This document shows positions 1 through 8,627 of a stretch of 53,005 nt of DNA, piece after piece (within the stretch, counting starts at the first letter, position 1; every line of letters begins with the position of its first letter). Made by a program: the position numbers and the translations under genes. The notes under the pieces are model-generated. The model searched no databases, was not told the origin of the DNA, and saw only the letters and a list, made by a program, of their open reading frames with translations. This DNA comes from Dehalococcoidia bacterium (lineage in GTDB: Bacteria > Chloroflexota > Dehalococcoidia > Lucifugimonadales > Lucifugimonadaceae): assembly GCA_028285005.1 (NCBI GenBank), contig JANQQP010000029.1, positions 1-53,005 on the forward strand. The letters run 5' to 3'.

Positions 1-1141
1 CACCCTGGCCGTAGCATGCCGGGCCAGGACTTGCGCCTGCGCTGTGCGGGCCCACACGAAGTGCGCCGCCGGAGTCGACCCATCCGATGGAGCCACCGCC
101 TGCACCGACCTCGACGAGATCCACGACCGGTGTGCGGACCGGATAGCCGGATGCGCCGCCGAACGCACCTGCTCCGCTTTGAGCAGCGGCGCCGACCGTG
201 TAGTCCTTGGTGATGGACGGCCTGCCGCCACGTATGAGCGAAGCCTTGGCGGTCGTGCCGCCCATATCGAAGGAGATGACATCGGGGTGGCCGAGCGCTG
301 TGCCGATTGCTGCTGCTGCGACGGAGCCTGCCGCGGGGCCGGACTCGACCATGAAGACGGGCTTGTCGACTGCGGCCGCCGATGTGTAGACGCCGCCATT
401 CGACTGCATCACGAGCAGGTCGCCGTTGAGGCCATCTTCGGCAAGCCGCTTTTCGATGGTGGTGAGATAGCGCCCGACTATGGGGCGGACGCCGGCGTTG
501 ATCACTGTGGTGCTGGCACGGAAGTACTCACGGAACTCAGGCACGACGGCGGACGAGAGCGAGACCGATGCACCGGGGAATTCTTCGCTCAGGATCTCGC
601 CGACGGCGAGTTCGTGCGCCGGGTTGCGGTAAGCGTGGAGCAGGCAGACGGCGACCGACTCAACGCCTGACTCTCTGATTCGCCGAGCGACTTCCCTCAC
701 CGCGTCACGGTCAAGCGGAGTGACCACCTCACCGCTGGCATCGAGGCGTTCTGGCACCTCGAAACAGAGCCGGCGCGGCACGAGTGGCGGCGGCTTTTCG
801 AACTGGAGGTCGTAGAGCGAGGGCCGGATCTGACGAGCGATCTCGAGCATGTCCCGAAATCCCTCTGTAGTGATGAACGCAGTCGGTGCTGTCTTGCCCT
901 CGATGATGGCGTTGGTGGCGACGGTTGTGGCGTGGACGGCGTGGTCGATGGCATCCGGTGCAATGCTGTCGCCTAGAAGGCGTCGAACCGCGGCGATGAA
1001 GCCGAGCGAAGGGTCATCTGGCGTAGTGAGCACCTTCGATGTGGTGACATCCCCGGACACAGTGTCGACGAGCGTGCCATCAGTGAAAGTGCCACCGATG
1101 TCGACGCCGATTCTGAACCTGTTTGCAGTGTTGTCGGTCAT
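1..1141 (-). CDS. hyuA: Hydantoinase/oxoprolinase A subunit (HyuA-like), 3' part beyond the window
   Basis: The minus strand is open from an ATG at 1141-1139 to the window edge, giving about 380 N-terminal residues. The protein begins MTDNTANRFRIGVDIGGTFT, the phosphate-1 ATP-binding motif of the ASKHA-type HyuA/5-oxoprolinase family. Later stretches such as HATTVATNAIIEG, VMQSNGGV, FMVESGPAAGS and SFDMGGTTAK are also family hallmarks. HyuA proteins use ATP to activate a cyclic amide or ketone carbonyl and work with a HyuB partner on N-methylhydantoin, 5-oxoproline, acetone or acetophenone. The true substrate cannot be read from sequence. The start overlaps the stop of the upstream hyuB by one base (TGATG), so translation is probably coupled. 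The family is about 680-720 residues, so roughly half the gene is missing here. Confidence 0.9.
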   Translation of the reverse strand, partial: MTDNTANRFRIGVDIGGTFTDGTLVDTVSGDVTTSKVLTTPDDPSLGFIAAVRRLLGDSIAPDAIDHAVHATTVATNAIIEGKTAPTAFITTEGFRDMLEIARQIRPSLYDLQFEKPPPLVPRRLCFEVPERLDASGEVVTPLDRDAVREVARRIRESGVESVAVCLLHAYRNPAHELAVGEILSEEFPGASVSLSSAVVPEFREYFRASTTVINAGVRPIVGRYLTTIEKRLAEDGLNGDLLVMQSNGGVYTSAAAVDKPVFMVESGPAAGSVAAAAIGTALGHPDVISFDMGGTTAKASLIRGGRPSITKDYTVGAAAQSGAGAFGGASGYPVRTPVVDLVEVGAGGGSIGWVDSGGALRVGPHSAGASPGPACYGQG

Positions 1142-2871
1142 CAACTGCCGCTCCGTAGCTTCGTCGTTTCTTGTTCGTCTAGCTGCGAGCCGTCGTCGGT
1201 CAGCGCGACCCTGTAAACCTGCTCGGCCCGCTCCCGGCTGATCTTTCCGTTAAGCACGTCACTCAGTACGAGGGCCGGATCGCGAAGCTCTGGCGCGCCA
1301 TACCCGCCGCCACCCGGTGTCTGGAAGCTGACAGTGTCGCCAGGCTTCAGGTCGACCACGCACTTGGACGTGAGCTCTTGTTGATCGCTGGCCGGTGACT
1401 CGGGGTTGAGGATGTAGTGGGCCTTACGTCCTTGCTGCCCGTCGAACAGCCCGTGGGGCCCTTCGTGGTCTCGGTCAGAAAGGACGGTGAACGTCGCTGC
1501 GATATCCGGGAACTGGTAGTCGCGCCGCATGCCCATGCCGCCGCGGAACTCGCCCGGCCCTTCCGAGTCTTCTATCAGTGAGAGCCGTGAGACGCGCATC
1601 GGGAAGTGCGTCTCGATCTCTTCGACTGGTGCATTCTCCGTGTTCTGGCCGTGCTGCTGGACCGCATCGGGGCCGTCCTTGTCAGACCGCGCTCCGTAGC
1701 CCCCCGCCAGCGCTTCGTAGTTGCAGTGATACTCGCCGGACTCAGGGTCGATGAGCCCGAAGCCGGCCTGCGCCATCATCGCCTTGCAGCCCGCCGCAAT
1801 CTCAGTCGGTAGAGAGACCGACAGCGCCTTGAACATCAGGTCGTTCAGCCTCACCTGAGTCTCCCAGCCGCCGACCACGGGAGCGGGGTGGCGGCCATTG
1901 ATAACGGTGCCCTCGGGAGCGATCAGCTTGATGTGGCGGTAGAACCCTTCGTTGAGCGGCAGGTCGGTGTCCATAAGCGCCCGGAGCGTGTATGCGCAGG
2001 CGGCGAAGGTCATGGCGTAGCTGCTGTTGACCGGCGCTCTGCGCTGCGGGTCACAGCCGGTCATATCGAACAGCACTTCTTCGTCTCCGACCGTGATCGA
2101 AACCTTGAGGTTCACGACCTCGTCCGAAAAGCCGTCGAAGTCTAGAAAGCCCTCGGCGGAGAACGTTCCGTTCGGCAGATCGGCGATGCCCGCGGCGGTG
2201 CGACGAGACGTGTATTCGATCAGCTCGTCCATGTAGCGTTTGAACTGGTCAGTGCCGTGCCGGTCGTAGAGCTCATTGAGGCGTTTCGCTCCGATGGCGT
2301 TTGCGGCGACCTGCGCCCGGAAGTCGCCAGACGTTACGCGCTTCGAGCGGATCTGGGCGAGGATCAGGCGGAAGATGTCGTCATCGATGACACCTCGACG
2401 CACAAGCTTGACCGGCGGGATGATGATCCCTTCCTGGAAGATCTCTCTGAACGGACCGATGCTGGCGGGCGCGCCGCCACCGACATCAACGTGGTGCGCA
2501 AGTGAGGCGACGAAGCCGACCAGTTCGCCCTTGTGATGGACCGGCCCAAGGACCGTGGTGTCGTTGAGGTGGCTGCCACCGCTGTAGGGATCGTTGACGA
2601 CCAGCATGTCGCCGGGCTCGAGGTTTTCGATTCCGTACGTGGAGACGGCCTGTGGGATCAGGCGGACGAATGAGCCGAGGTGCACGGGCTGCGAGAATGC
2701 CTGGGCGACCGGCCGCAGCTTGCGGTCGAAGAAGGCGCATGAGAAGTCCTGGCGAGTCTTGACGTTGGTGGAGTAGGCGCTACGCCGGAGCGTGGCAGCC
2801 ATCTCCTCGGCGACCTGCACCATGCCGCTGCGCAGAACCTCGAAGCGGATCGGGTCGATAGCTGCGGTCAT
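1141..2871 (-). CDS. hyuB: Hydantoinase/oxoprolinase B subunit (HyuB-like), second copy
   Basis: This 576-residue protein of the HyuB family starts with IDPIRFEVLRSGMVQVAEEM and contains the conserved SAYSTNVKTRQDFSCAFFD, PGDMLVVNDPYSGGSHLND, AHHVDVGGGAPAS and the C-terminal TPGGGGYGAP. HyuB is the catalytic or partner subunit of ATP-dependent hydantoinase, oxoprolinase and ketone carboxylase complexes in the cytoplasm. It is clearly paralogous to the upstream gene 2868-4643, roughly 60 percent identical by eye and collinear throughout. Its ATG overlaps the upstream stop by four bases (ATGA), and its own stop overlaps the hyuA start. All family blocks are present, so neither copy looks decayed. 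Substrate unknown. Confidence 0.93.
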   Translation of the reverse strand: MTAAIDPIRFEVLRSGMVQVAEEMAATLRRSAYSTNVKTRQDFSCAFFDRKLRPVAQAFSQPVHLGSFVRLIPQAVSTYGIENLEPGDMLVVNDPYSGGSHLNDTTVLGPVHHKGELVGFVASLAHHVDVGGGAPASIGPFREIFQEGIIIPPVKLVRRGVIDDDIFRLILAQIRSKRVTSGDFRAQVAANAIGAKRLNELYDRHGTDQFKRYMDELIEYTSRRTAAGIADLPNGTFSAEGFLDFDGFSDEVVNLKVSITVGDEEVLFDMTGCDPQRRAPVNSSYAMTFAACAYTLRALMDTDLPLNEGFYRHIKLIAPEGTVINGRHPAPVVGGWETQVRLNDLMFKALSVSLPTEIAAGCKAMMAQAGFGLIDPESGEYHCNYEALAGGYGARSDKDGPDAVQQHGQNTENAPVEEIETHFPMRVSRLSLIEDSEGPGEFRGGMGMRRDYQFPDIAATFTVLSDRDHEGPHGLFDGQQGRKAHYILNPESPASDQQELTSKCVVDLKPGDTVSFQTPGGGGYGAPELRDPALVLSDVLNGKISRERAEQVYRVALTDDGSQLDEQETTKLRSGS

Positions 2872-4643
2872 GCGCTGCCCCTGATCTCGGTTGTCTTGTC
2901 GTGGTTTAGTTCGAGCGAGTTCTGATCGATGGCTACACCGTAGACGGATCGGGCTCGTCCGGTACTTACCTTGCCGTTTCGCACATCTTCGACGACCAGT
3001 TGCGGATCTCGTTCGAGCGGCGATCCGTAGCCGCCTCCGCCTGATGTCCGGTAGCTGATCACCTGTCCCGGCGCGAGATCGACCGTGGTCTTGGAGCTGA
3101 GCACCGTTTCGTCATCGTCATCGATTACGGCGTAGACGGACTTACTTCCGTTGGAGCCGCCGAACAGTCCGTGCGGGCCGGCACGGTCACGGTCTGCCAA
3201 AACTGTGAATGTGACTGGCTGAGGGAACTGGTAATCGCGGCGCAGGCCTAGGCCGCCCCGGAACTTACCTGCGCCCTCGGAGTCGGGCAGTAGTTCGTAA
3301 CGCGTGATTCGCACCGGATAGTTCGATTCGGTCTCCTCGACTGGCGCGTTTTCGGTGTTCTGGCCGTGCGACTGCACAGCGTCCGGCCCGTCCGACGCGT
3401 GACGCGCGCCGTAGCCACCGGCGAGCGTTTCCAGGAAGCAGAAGTACTCCAGCGAGCCGTCCTGCTGGTCGGGTTCGATTAGGCCGCCGAAGCCCGAGTG
3501 GCACTGCATCGACTTGGTTCCAGCGCAGACAGCTTCGGGCAGGGCATCAGACAGCGCGTGGAAGATCAGGTCGTTCAAGCGGACGTGCGTCTCCCAACCG
3601 CCGACGACCGGCGCAGGGTGGACGCAGTTCGTCACCGTGCCTTCGGGCGCGTCAACATGAACGTAGCGATAGAAGCCGTCGTTGACCGGCAGGTCCCGGT
3701 CGATGAGCGCTCGCAACGCATACGCGCAGGCCGAATAGGTCTGCGCGAAGGTCGAGTTGACGGGCGCTCGGCGTTGTGGGTCAGAGCCGGATGTGTCGAA
3801 GCGGACACCTTCGTCGTTGATGGTCACCTTGACTTGCAGCTTCACGACATCGTCTGTGAAGCCATCGTTGTCGACGAAGCCTTCGGCCGAGAACTCGCCC
3901 TGTGGCAGCTTCTGCAGCTCTGCGGCTGTTCGCCGCGCCGTGTACTCGATCAGTTCATCGATGTAGCGGTTGAACTCATCGAGCCCGTAGCGGTCAACGA
4001 TCTCGTTTATGCGGGCGGCACCAGTGCGATTCGAGGCGATCTGCGCCCGGAAGTCGCCAGCCGTTTCGCGTTTGGAGCGGATCTGGGCGAGCACAAGATC
4101 GAAGACATCGCGATTGATCTCACCAGCTTTCACGAGCTTTACACGTGGGATGATCACACCTTCCTGGAACACCTCTTGAAACGCTCCGACCGACGCGGGC
4201 GCGCCGCCACCGACATCGACATGGTGGGCGAGGCACGCGGTGTAACCGATCACCTCGCCGTTGTAGTGAACGGGGCCGATGAGCGCGATGTCGTTCAGGT
4301 GCACGCCGCCGCCGTAGGGGTCGTTGGACAGGACCATGTCACCGGGGCCGAGGTTCTCTGCGCCGTACTCACGAATGGCGTGGGGGACGTGCCGGACAAA
4401 TGAGCCGAGGTGCACTGGCTGCGTGAACGCCTGCGCGACTGCTCTGAGGTTGGCGTCGAAGAAGGCGCATGAGAAGTCCTGCCGGGTCTTGACGTTGGTG
4501 GAGTAGGCACTGCGCCTGAGCGCCGCAGCCATCTCTTCCGTGGCCTGTGTCAGCGCGCTGCGGATGACCTCGAACTTGATTGGGTCGATTGCATAAGGAT
4601 CATGTCCGGCGCCCGGCGGCGAGGAGGGAGGCTGTTGCATCAC
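2868..4643 (-). CDS. hyuB: Hydantoinase/oxoprolinase B subunit (HyuB-like), first copy
   Basis: This is a 591-residue HyuB-family protein. It has a proline-rich 15-residue N-terminus, then AIDPIKFEVIRSALTQATEEM, the block SAYSTNVKTRQDFSCAFFD, PGDMVLSNDPYGGGVHLND, AHHVDVGGGAPAS and the C-terminal TSGGGGYGSP. The start used is GTG at 4643, with an ATG as the next codon. No good Shine-Dalgarno is visible for either. It is the first gene of a three-gene overlapping unit (hyuB-hyuB-hyuA). Two full-length B subunits with one A could form a heteromeric A/B1/B2 enzyme or two enzymes sharing one A; this is inference. Only 64 bp separate it from the dnaE2 stop and no terminator is evident there, so read-through from the SOS operon is possible. 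Confidence 0.93.
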   Translation of the reverse strand: MMQQPPSSPPGAGHDPYAIDPIKFEVIRSALTQATEEMAAALRRSAYSTNVKTRQDFSCAFFDANLRAVAQAFTQPVHLGSFVRHVPHAIREYGAENLGPGDMVLSNDPYGGGVHLNDIALIGPVHYNGEVIGYTACLAHHVDVGGGAPASVGAFQEVFQEGVIIPRVKLVKAGEINRDVFDLVLAQIRSKRETAGDFRAQIASNRTGAARINEIVDRYGLDEFNRYIDELIEYTARRTAAELQKLPQGEFSAEGFVDNDGFTDDVVKLQVKVTINDEGVRFDTSGSDPQRRAPVNSTFAQTYSACAYALRALIDRDLPVNDGFYRYVHVDAPEGTVTNCVHPAPVVGGWETHVRLNDLIFHALSDALPEAVCAGTKSMQCHSGFGGLIEPDQQDGSLEYFCFLETLAGGYGARHASDGPDAVQSHGQNTENAPVEETESNYPVRITRYELLPDSEGAGKFRGGLGLRRDYQFPQPVTFTVLADRDRAGPHGLFGGSNGSKSVYAVIDDDDETVLSSKTTVDLAPGQVISYRTSGGGGYGSPLERDPQLVVEDVRNGKVSTGRARSVYGVAIDQNSLELNHDKTTEIRGSA

Positions 4644-4707
4644 CGGGAATTCTACTCTCGCTCAGTGCACGAAGGTAGATGATTCAGAGCTGGCGAGGCA
4701 GCTGACG

Positions 4708-7700
4708 CTATCCCCAGTCCTTCGATTGCAGGACCGGCGTTTCAGAGCTGATGGGCACGATGTCTTCGACGACGATGTTCAGCGTGCCTTCCCGTTTCGA
4801 CACTGTGCCGGTTGCCATCAGCAACTGGTCTACGGTGTTGAGGCGGACTTGCTTGTAGACCTGCGGCCAGATGACCAACGGGTTGTGGCCGAACTCATCT
4901 TCCAGGGTGATGAAGGTCGCGTTTCCTGATGGACGCTGCCTGCGTATCACCAACCCGGCGACGGTGACCCGTTCGCCCTCTTCGTACTTGGCAACTTCAT
5001 CGCTCCGGATCACATTAGAGGGTAATGAAGGCCGCAGTCGTGCCATCACGTGACTCTCCGGGTGGATGCCCATCGACCTGTACTCACCCATCATCTGCTC
5101 CCAGTCGGTCTCAGCAGGGAGTTGCGGTATGTCCTCTTTCGCAAAGATCTCGAACATGTGCTGCTTGCTTACCGGCCTGTGCCTCAGGTTCGCCTCCCAG
5201 AGGAGTGAGCGGCGGTCTGGCAGATCGTCGGCATCCGCTGTTCCTTGAGGGTTCGTAATCTCGCGATTGAAGTACTTCCACTGCTTGTCGTAAGGCTCCA
5301 TGCTCAGTTCTTGAGCGTTGGGACCGGAAACAGCCGAACTCGACGCATCCTCATCGTCCTGGAAGCAATCGAACGCTCCTGACCTGGCGAGGTTGTCCAA
5401 CGCGACTCTTGTCACGCCTGTTCTTTCGATGAAGTCTGCCAGCGACTCGAAGTCACCAAATCGCTGGCGGGTCGACAGCACAACCTCTGCATTGGGCTCG
5501 GTCATGCCGTGGACATGGCGCAGCCCAAGTCGCATAGCGCTGTTTTCGATCGATGACCATTCCGCGCTGCGGTTCACGTCAGGTGGCAAAACCTCTATGC
5601 CATGCCTCTTCGCATCCTCTTTCAAGGTCTCGAGGTTGTAGAAGCCCATTGGCTGGTTGTTGAAGATGGCTACAAAAAACTCAAGCGGGTAGTGATGCTT
5701 GAGCCATGACATCTGGTAGGCAGTGATTCCGAACGCGTAGGCGTGTGCTTCCGGAAACTGGTACAGCCCGTGGAACTTGGAGTAGATCTTCTCAGCGTTT
5801 TCGAGCGGGACGCCTCTGGCTGTGGCTTTCTTGATGAAGGTCTCGCGCCACTGCGCGGTTAGCCTTTCGCTGTTCCGGTGCGTGAAGGCACGCCGCATCC
5901 TGTCGCCCTCCAGCGGCGTCATGCCTGCGACGTGCACCGCAAGCTCGGACAGCTGGTCCTGGAAGAGAGGTACTCCAAGTGTTCGCTCAAGAGCGGGCCT
6001 CTCGAACTCATGGTCATAGGTCACAGACTCCTGGCCGAGATGACGCCTCAACAGCATCGAGACACCGTCGTTCACGCCAACTCCAGGCCGGACCGCTCCC
6101 ACTTCCCACGCCATCTCCTCGAGGTTTTTCGGCTTGAGCCGCACGACTGTTTGCATCTGCGCTGCGGACTCGATCTGGAATATCCCGATCGTGTCAGCCT
6201 GGTGGATACGCCCGTAGACCTCCATGTCCCCGAAGTCGATGCGTGACAGGTCGACCGGCTCTTCCTGGCGTTGCCGGATCATCTGCAGAGCTTCCGTCAT
6301 CTGCGAAAGTGCTCCAAGCGCCAGGAAGTCGATCTTCACGAGCCCGGCGTCTTCGGAGCTGTTCTTCTCCCACTGGATGATGTAGCGACCTTCGATAGCG
6401 CTGTTCTGCATAGGCGCCACCTCATCGAGAGGTGTTGCGCTGAGGATCATTCCTCCGGGGTGTTGCGCCAGGTACTTGGGGAATCTGTTTAGCTGAAGCG
6501 CAAGCTCAACCAGGTACTGCCAGACCTGCGCGTCCAGGCGATGTCTGTACTCGGACAACTGCGACATCTCATGAGCGATGTCCTTGATGCCCGCATGGCC
6601 GTCCATCTTCTTGATGAGCTTGCCCAGGTCTTCTTCGGGCAGGTTGAGAGCTTTGCCAAGGTCTCGGATGGCACCGCGCACCTTGTATGTGGCGATCATG
6701 CCGGTGAGCGCCGCGAATTTCGGTCCTTTGCGCCTGTGGACGCGGAGTATCAGTTCTTCCCGGATTTCGCGCGGGAAGTCCAGGTCTATGTCGAGTGCGG
6801 GAAGGTCTTCGGGTTTTGCGTCGGACGGAAGGAATCGGTCGAGCTTGAGTTTGAACTGCAGAGGATCGATGTGTGAGAGACCGATCAGGTAGCCGACGAC
6901 CAGGGCAACCGATGACCCGCGTCCGCGTCCGGGCGGATGGTCCTCGATCTTCGTGTCGCCCGAGACGATTCCGAGGTCGATCTGGACCTGGTGGGCGATC
7001 TGGATGATGTCGTGATACTGAAGCAGGAAGCCGGCGAGGTTGTACTTCTCTATTAACTGGAACTCTGTATCGAGTCTTTTCCTTAGCCTCGTCCAGGTCT
7101 CTCGATCTGCCTTCGCATACTTGTGTTCGGCTGCCTTTTCACAGATCTCTCTCAACCACGAAAGAGCCGTGTGGCCTTCGGGAGCATCGTAGTCAGGAAA
7201 CCGATAGATCTTCTTGATGTCCTTCGCCAGGTCGAAGTTGCAACGCTCAGCGATTAAAGCGGTGTTGGTGATCGCCTCAGGGTGTTCGCTGTGCAGAGCC
7301 GACATCACTTCCGGCGGTTTCAGGAAGAACTGGTCGTTGGGCCTGCGTTGGCTATGCGTCTCTTCAAGCGACCTGTTGTGTTGTACCGCAACAAGCGCGT
7401 CGTTTAGACGCGCGCGGCTCTGGTCGTGGTAGTGAACGTTGTTAGTGGCGACGATGCCAATGCTGAGCTCTTTCGCAAGCTGCGCCATCTGCCTGTTGCG
7501 AAAGGTGTCGCCTCGCACAAGGTTTTGCTGCAACTCGAGGAAGAAATTGTCTTGCCCGAACCACTCGATGTACTGCTGCGCGACCTCGCGCGCTGTCGAA
7601 TAATCGTTATGGAGCAAGAGCTCGGATATCTGTCCCCGGCGGCAGCCCGAGAGGCAGATCACACCTTCCGAGTGGTCCGCGAAAAGGTTCGGGTCAAGCG

Positions 7701-8265
7701 CCGGTTCGTTGCGCTCTTCCGGGTCCATGTGGGCTCGAGTAATGAGCTTGCAAATGTTGCTGTAGCCGGTGGCTGTTTCTGCCAGCAGCGTCACATGATG
7801 TCCGCCGAGACCGCTCAGCGATGGGATGGACAACGTGACCTCGACACCGGTGATCGCCTTGATCCCGATCTCGGTTGCCATCTGCGAAAACTCCATGGCG
7901 CCGCAGAGGTTGTCGTGGTCAGTGATTGCGAGCGCATGGATACCCAGCTTTTTCGCCCGCACCAGGATGTCCCACGCTTCGGATGCTCCCTCTTTGAAGG
8001 AGTAGTTGGTGTGGCAGTGGAGCTCGGCGTACGGGATCTCCGGAGGATGCTCGCGCTCAGGGAAGTCGTCGTCTGAGGCTTCTGCGTAACGGACCATGCT
8101 GCGGCCACCGCTGATCCAGCCGTCGTAGACCTTGCTCTCCCAGTTCGGGCGCTTGTATCCGCTGCGGTTGTCCTCAATCCTGCGGCGCGTCTTGGGCGTG
8201 TGGTCTCCGCCCGGCGAGCCGTTGATTTCGCCGGATGGAGGCAGACGGTTGAAGCTGTCCATCAT
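4708..8265 (-). CDS. dnaE2: Error-prone DNA polymerase III alpha subunit DnaE2 (ImuC)
   Basis: A C-family replicative-type polymerase of 1185 residues, the catalytic component of the ImuABC-type mutasome that copies damaged DNA. The PHP domain starts near residue 77 with ELHCHTNYSF and AITDHDN, retaining metal-binding His and Asp. The palm has ALDIDLDFP near residue 490, which holds the first two catalytic Asp, and VKIDFLALG near 644, which holds the third. Downstream are FQIESAAQMQ, the helix-hairpin-helix stretch MRLGLRHVHGM, and a C-terminal OB fold near residue 1100 (VTVAGLVIRRQRPSG). DnaE2 proteins are usually 1050-1100 residues. The extra length is a 75-residue polar N-terminus, so a later start such as the Met near residue 57 is possible. 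The ATG used overlaps the DUF6504 stop by four bases. It is the last gene of the SOS operon. Confidence 0.95.
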   Translation of the reverse strand: MMDSFNRLPPSGEINGSPGGDHTPKTRRRIEDNRSGYKRPNWESKVYDGWISGGRSMVRYAEASDDDFPEREHPPEIPYAELHCHTNYSFKEGASEAWDILVRAKKLGIHALAITDHDNLCGAMEFSQMATEIGIKAITGVEVTLSIPSLSGLGGHHVTLLAETATGYSNICKLITRAHMDPEERNEPALDPNLFADHSEGVICLSGCRRGQISELLLHNDYSTAREVAQQYIEWFGQDNFFLELQQNLVRGDTFRNRQMAQLAKELSIGIVATNNVHYHDQSRARLNDALVAVQHNRSLEETHSQRRPNDQFFLKPPEVMSALHSEHPEAITNTALIAERCNFDLAKDIKKIYRFPDYDAPEGHTALSWLREICEKAAEHKYAKADRETWTRLRKRLDTEFQLIEKYNLAGFLLQYHDIIQIAHQVQIDLGIVSGDTKIEDHPPGRGRGSSVALVVGYLIGLSHIDPLQFKLKLDRFLPSDAKPEDLPALDIDLDFPREIREELILRVHRRKGPKFAALTGMIATYKVRGAIRDLGKALNLPEEDLGKLIKKMDGHAGIKDIAHEMSQLSEYRHRLDAQVWQYLVELALQLNRFPKYLAQHPGGMILSATPLDEVAPMQNSAIEGRYIIQWEKNSSEDAGLVKIDFLALGALSQMTEALQMIRQRQEEPVDLSRIDFGDMEVYGRIHQADTIGIFQIESAAQMQTVVRLKPKNLEEMAWEVGAVRPGVGVNDGVSMLLRRHLGQESVTYDHEFERPALERTLGVPLFQDQLSELAVHVAGMTPLEGDRMRRAFTHRNSERLTAQWRETFIKKATARGVPLENAEKIYSKFHGLYQFPEAHAYAFGITAYQMSWLKHHYPLEFFVAIFNNQPMGFYNLETLKEDAKRHGIEVLPPDVNRSAEWSSIENSAMRLGLRHVHGMTEPNAEVVLSTRQRFGDFESLADFIERTGVTRVALDNLARSGAFDCFQDDEDASSSAVSGPNAQELSMEPYDKQWKYFNREITNPQGTADADDLPDRRSLLWEANLRHRPVSKQHMFEIFAKEDIPQLPAETDWEQMMGEYRSMGIHPESHVMARLRPSLPSNVIRSDEVAKYEEGERVTVAGLVIRRQRPSGNATFITLEDEFGHNPLVIWPQVYKQVRLNTVDQLLMATGTVSKREGTLNIVVEDIVPISSETPVLQSKDWG

Positions 8266-8618
8266 TCCGCCTGCCTTGACCAGGTGTCACGGATCAGGTC
8301 ACGGAAGATGGTGAGCCGTTGGTTGTTTTCGAGGACGACGTCAAAGTAGACACGCTCGATCTCAAGTTCGCTCCCTCGCCACCACTCGTCATTGATCTTC
8401 CAGGTGTCTTCTATAGCGACGACATTCATCCATTTGCCGTCGCTTCGGATGGCGCGGTACTGCTGGCGGTGTGAGTTTCTGCGTCTCCGGTTTCCGGGAT
8501 GAATCGTCTGTGCATCGACCGGTTTGAGCCGGACGCTGACCGGCGTTCCGTGTTCCCCGCGCTTTACCTCAACCGGTTGCGGCTCGTTCAGCTGCTTGAT
8601 TGTGTTTGGAGTGGTCAT
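8262..8618 (-). CDS. DUF6504-family small protein between imuB and dnaE2
   Basis: A 118-residue basic protein. Its C-terminal half carries the family pattern of aromatic and charged residues: YRAIRSDGKWMNVVAIEDTW, DEWWRGSELEIERVYFDVV and a final FRDLIRDTWSRQAE. The N-terminal half is polar and basic (GNRRRRNSHRQQ) and may be flexible. Small DUF6504 proteins are found beside imuB and dnaE2 in Actinobacteria and Chloroflexota, but no biochemical role is established to my knowledge. The tight packing (9 bp after imuB, 4-bp overlap with dnaE2) implies coexpression and suggests a stoichiometric partner in the mutasome. The family assignment comes from motif recall, not a search. Confidence 0.8.
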   Translation of the reverse strand: MTTPNTIKQLNEPQPVEVKRGEHGTPVSVRLKPVDAQTIHPGNRRRRNSHRQQYRAIRSDGKWMNVVAIEDTWKINDEWWRGSELEIERVYFDVVLENNQRLTIFRDLIRDTWSRQAE

Positions 8619-8627
8619 GCAGAGAAC

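Noticed and set aside
3498..4403. 301-codon plus-strand frame opposite hyuB
   Set aside because: It lies wholly antisense to a well-conserved HyuB gene and gives no family motif; such frames are common opposite high-GC genes.
6541..8076. Several long plus-strand frames within dnaE2
   Set aside because: All are shadows of the DnaE2 coding strand, which has conserved catalytic motifs throughout.
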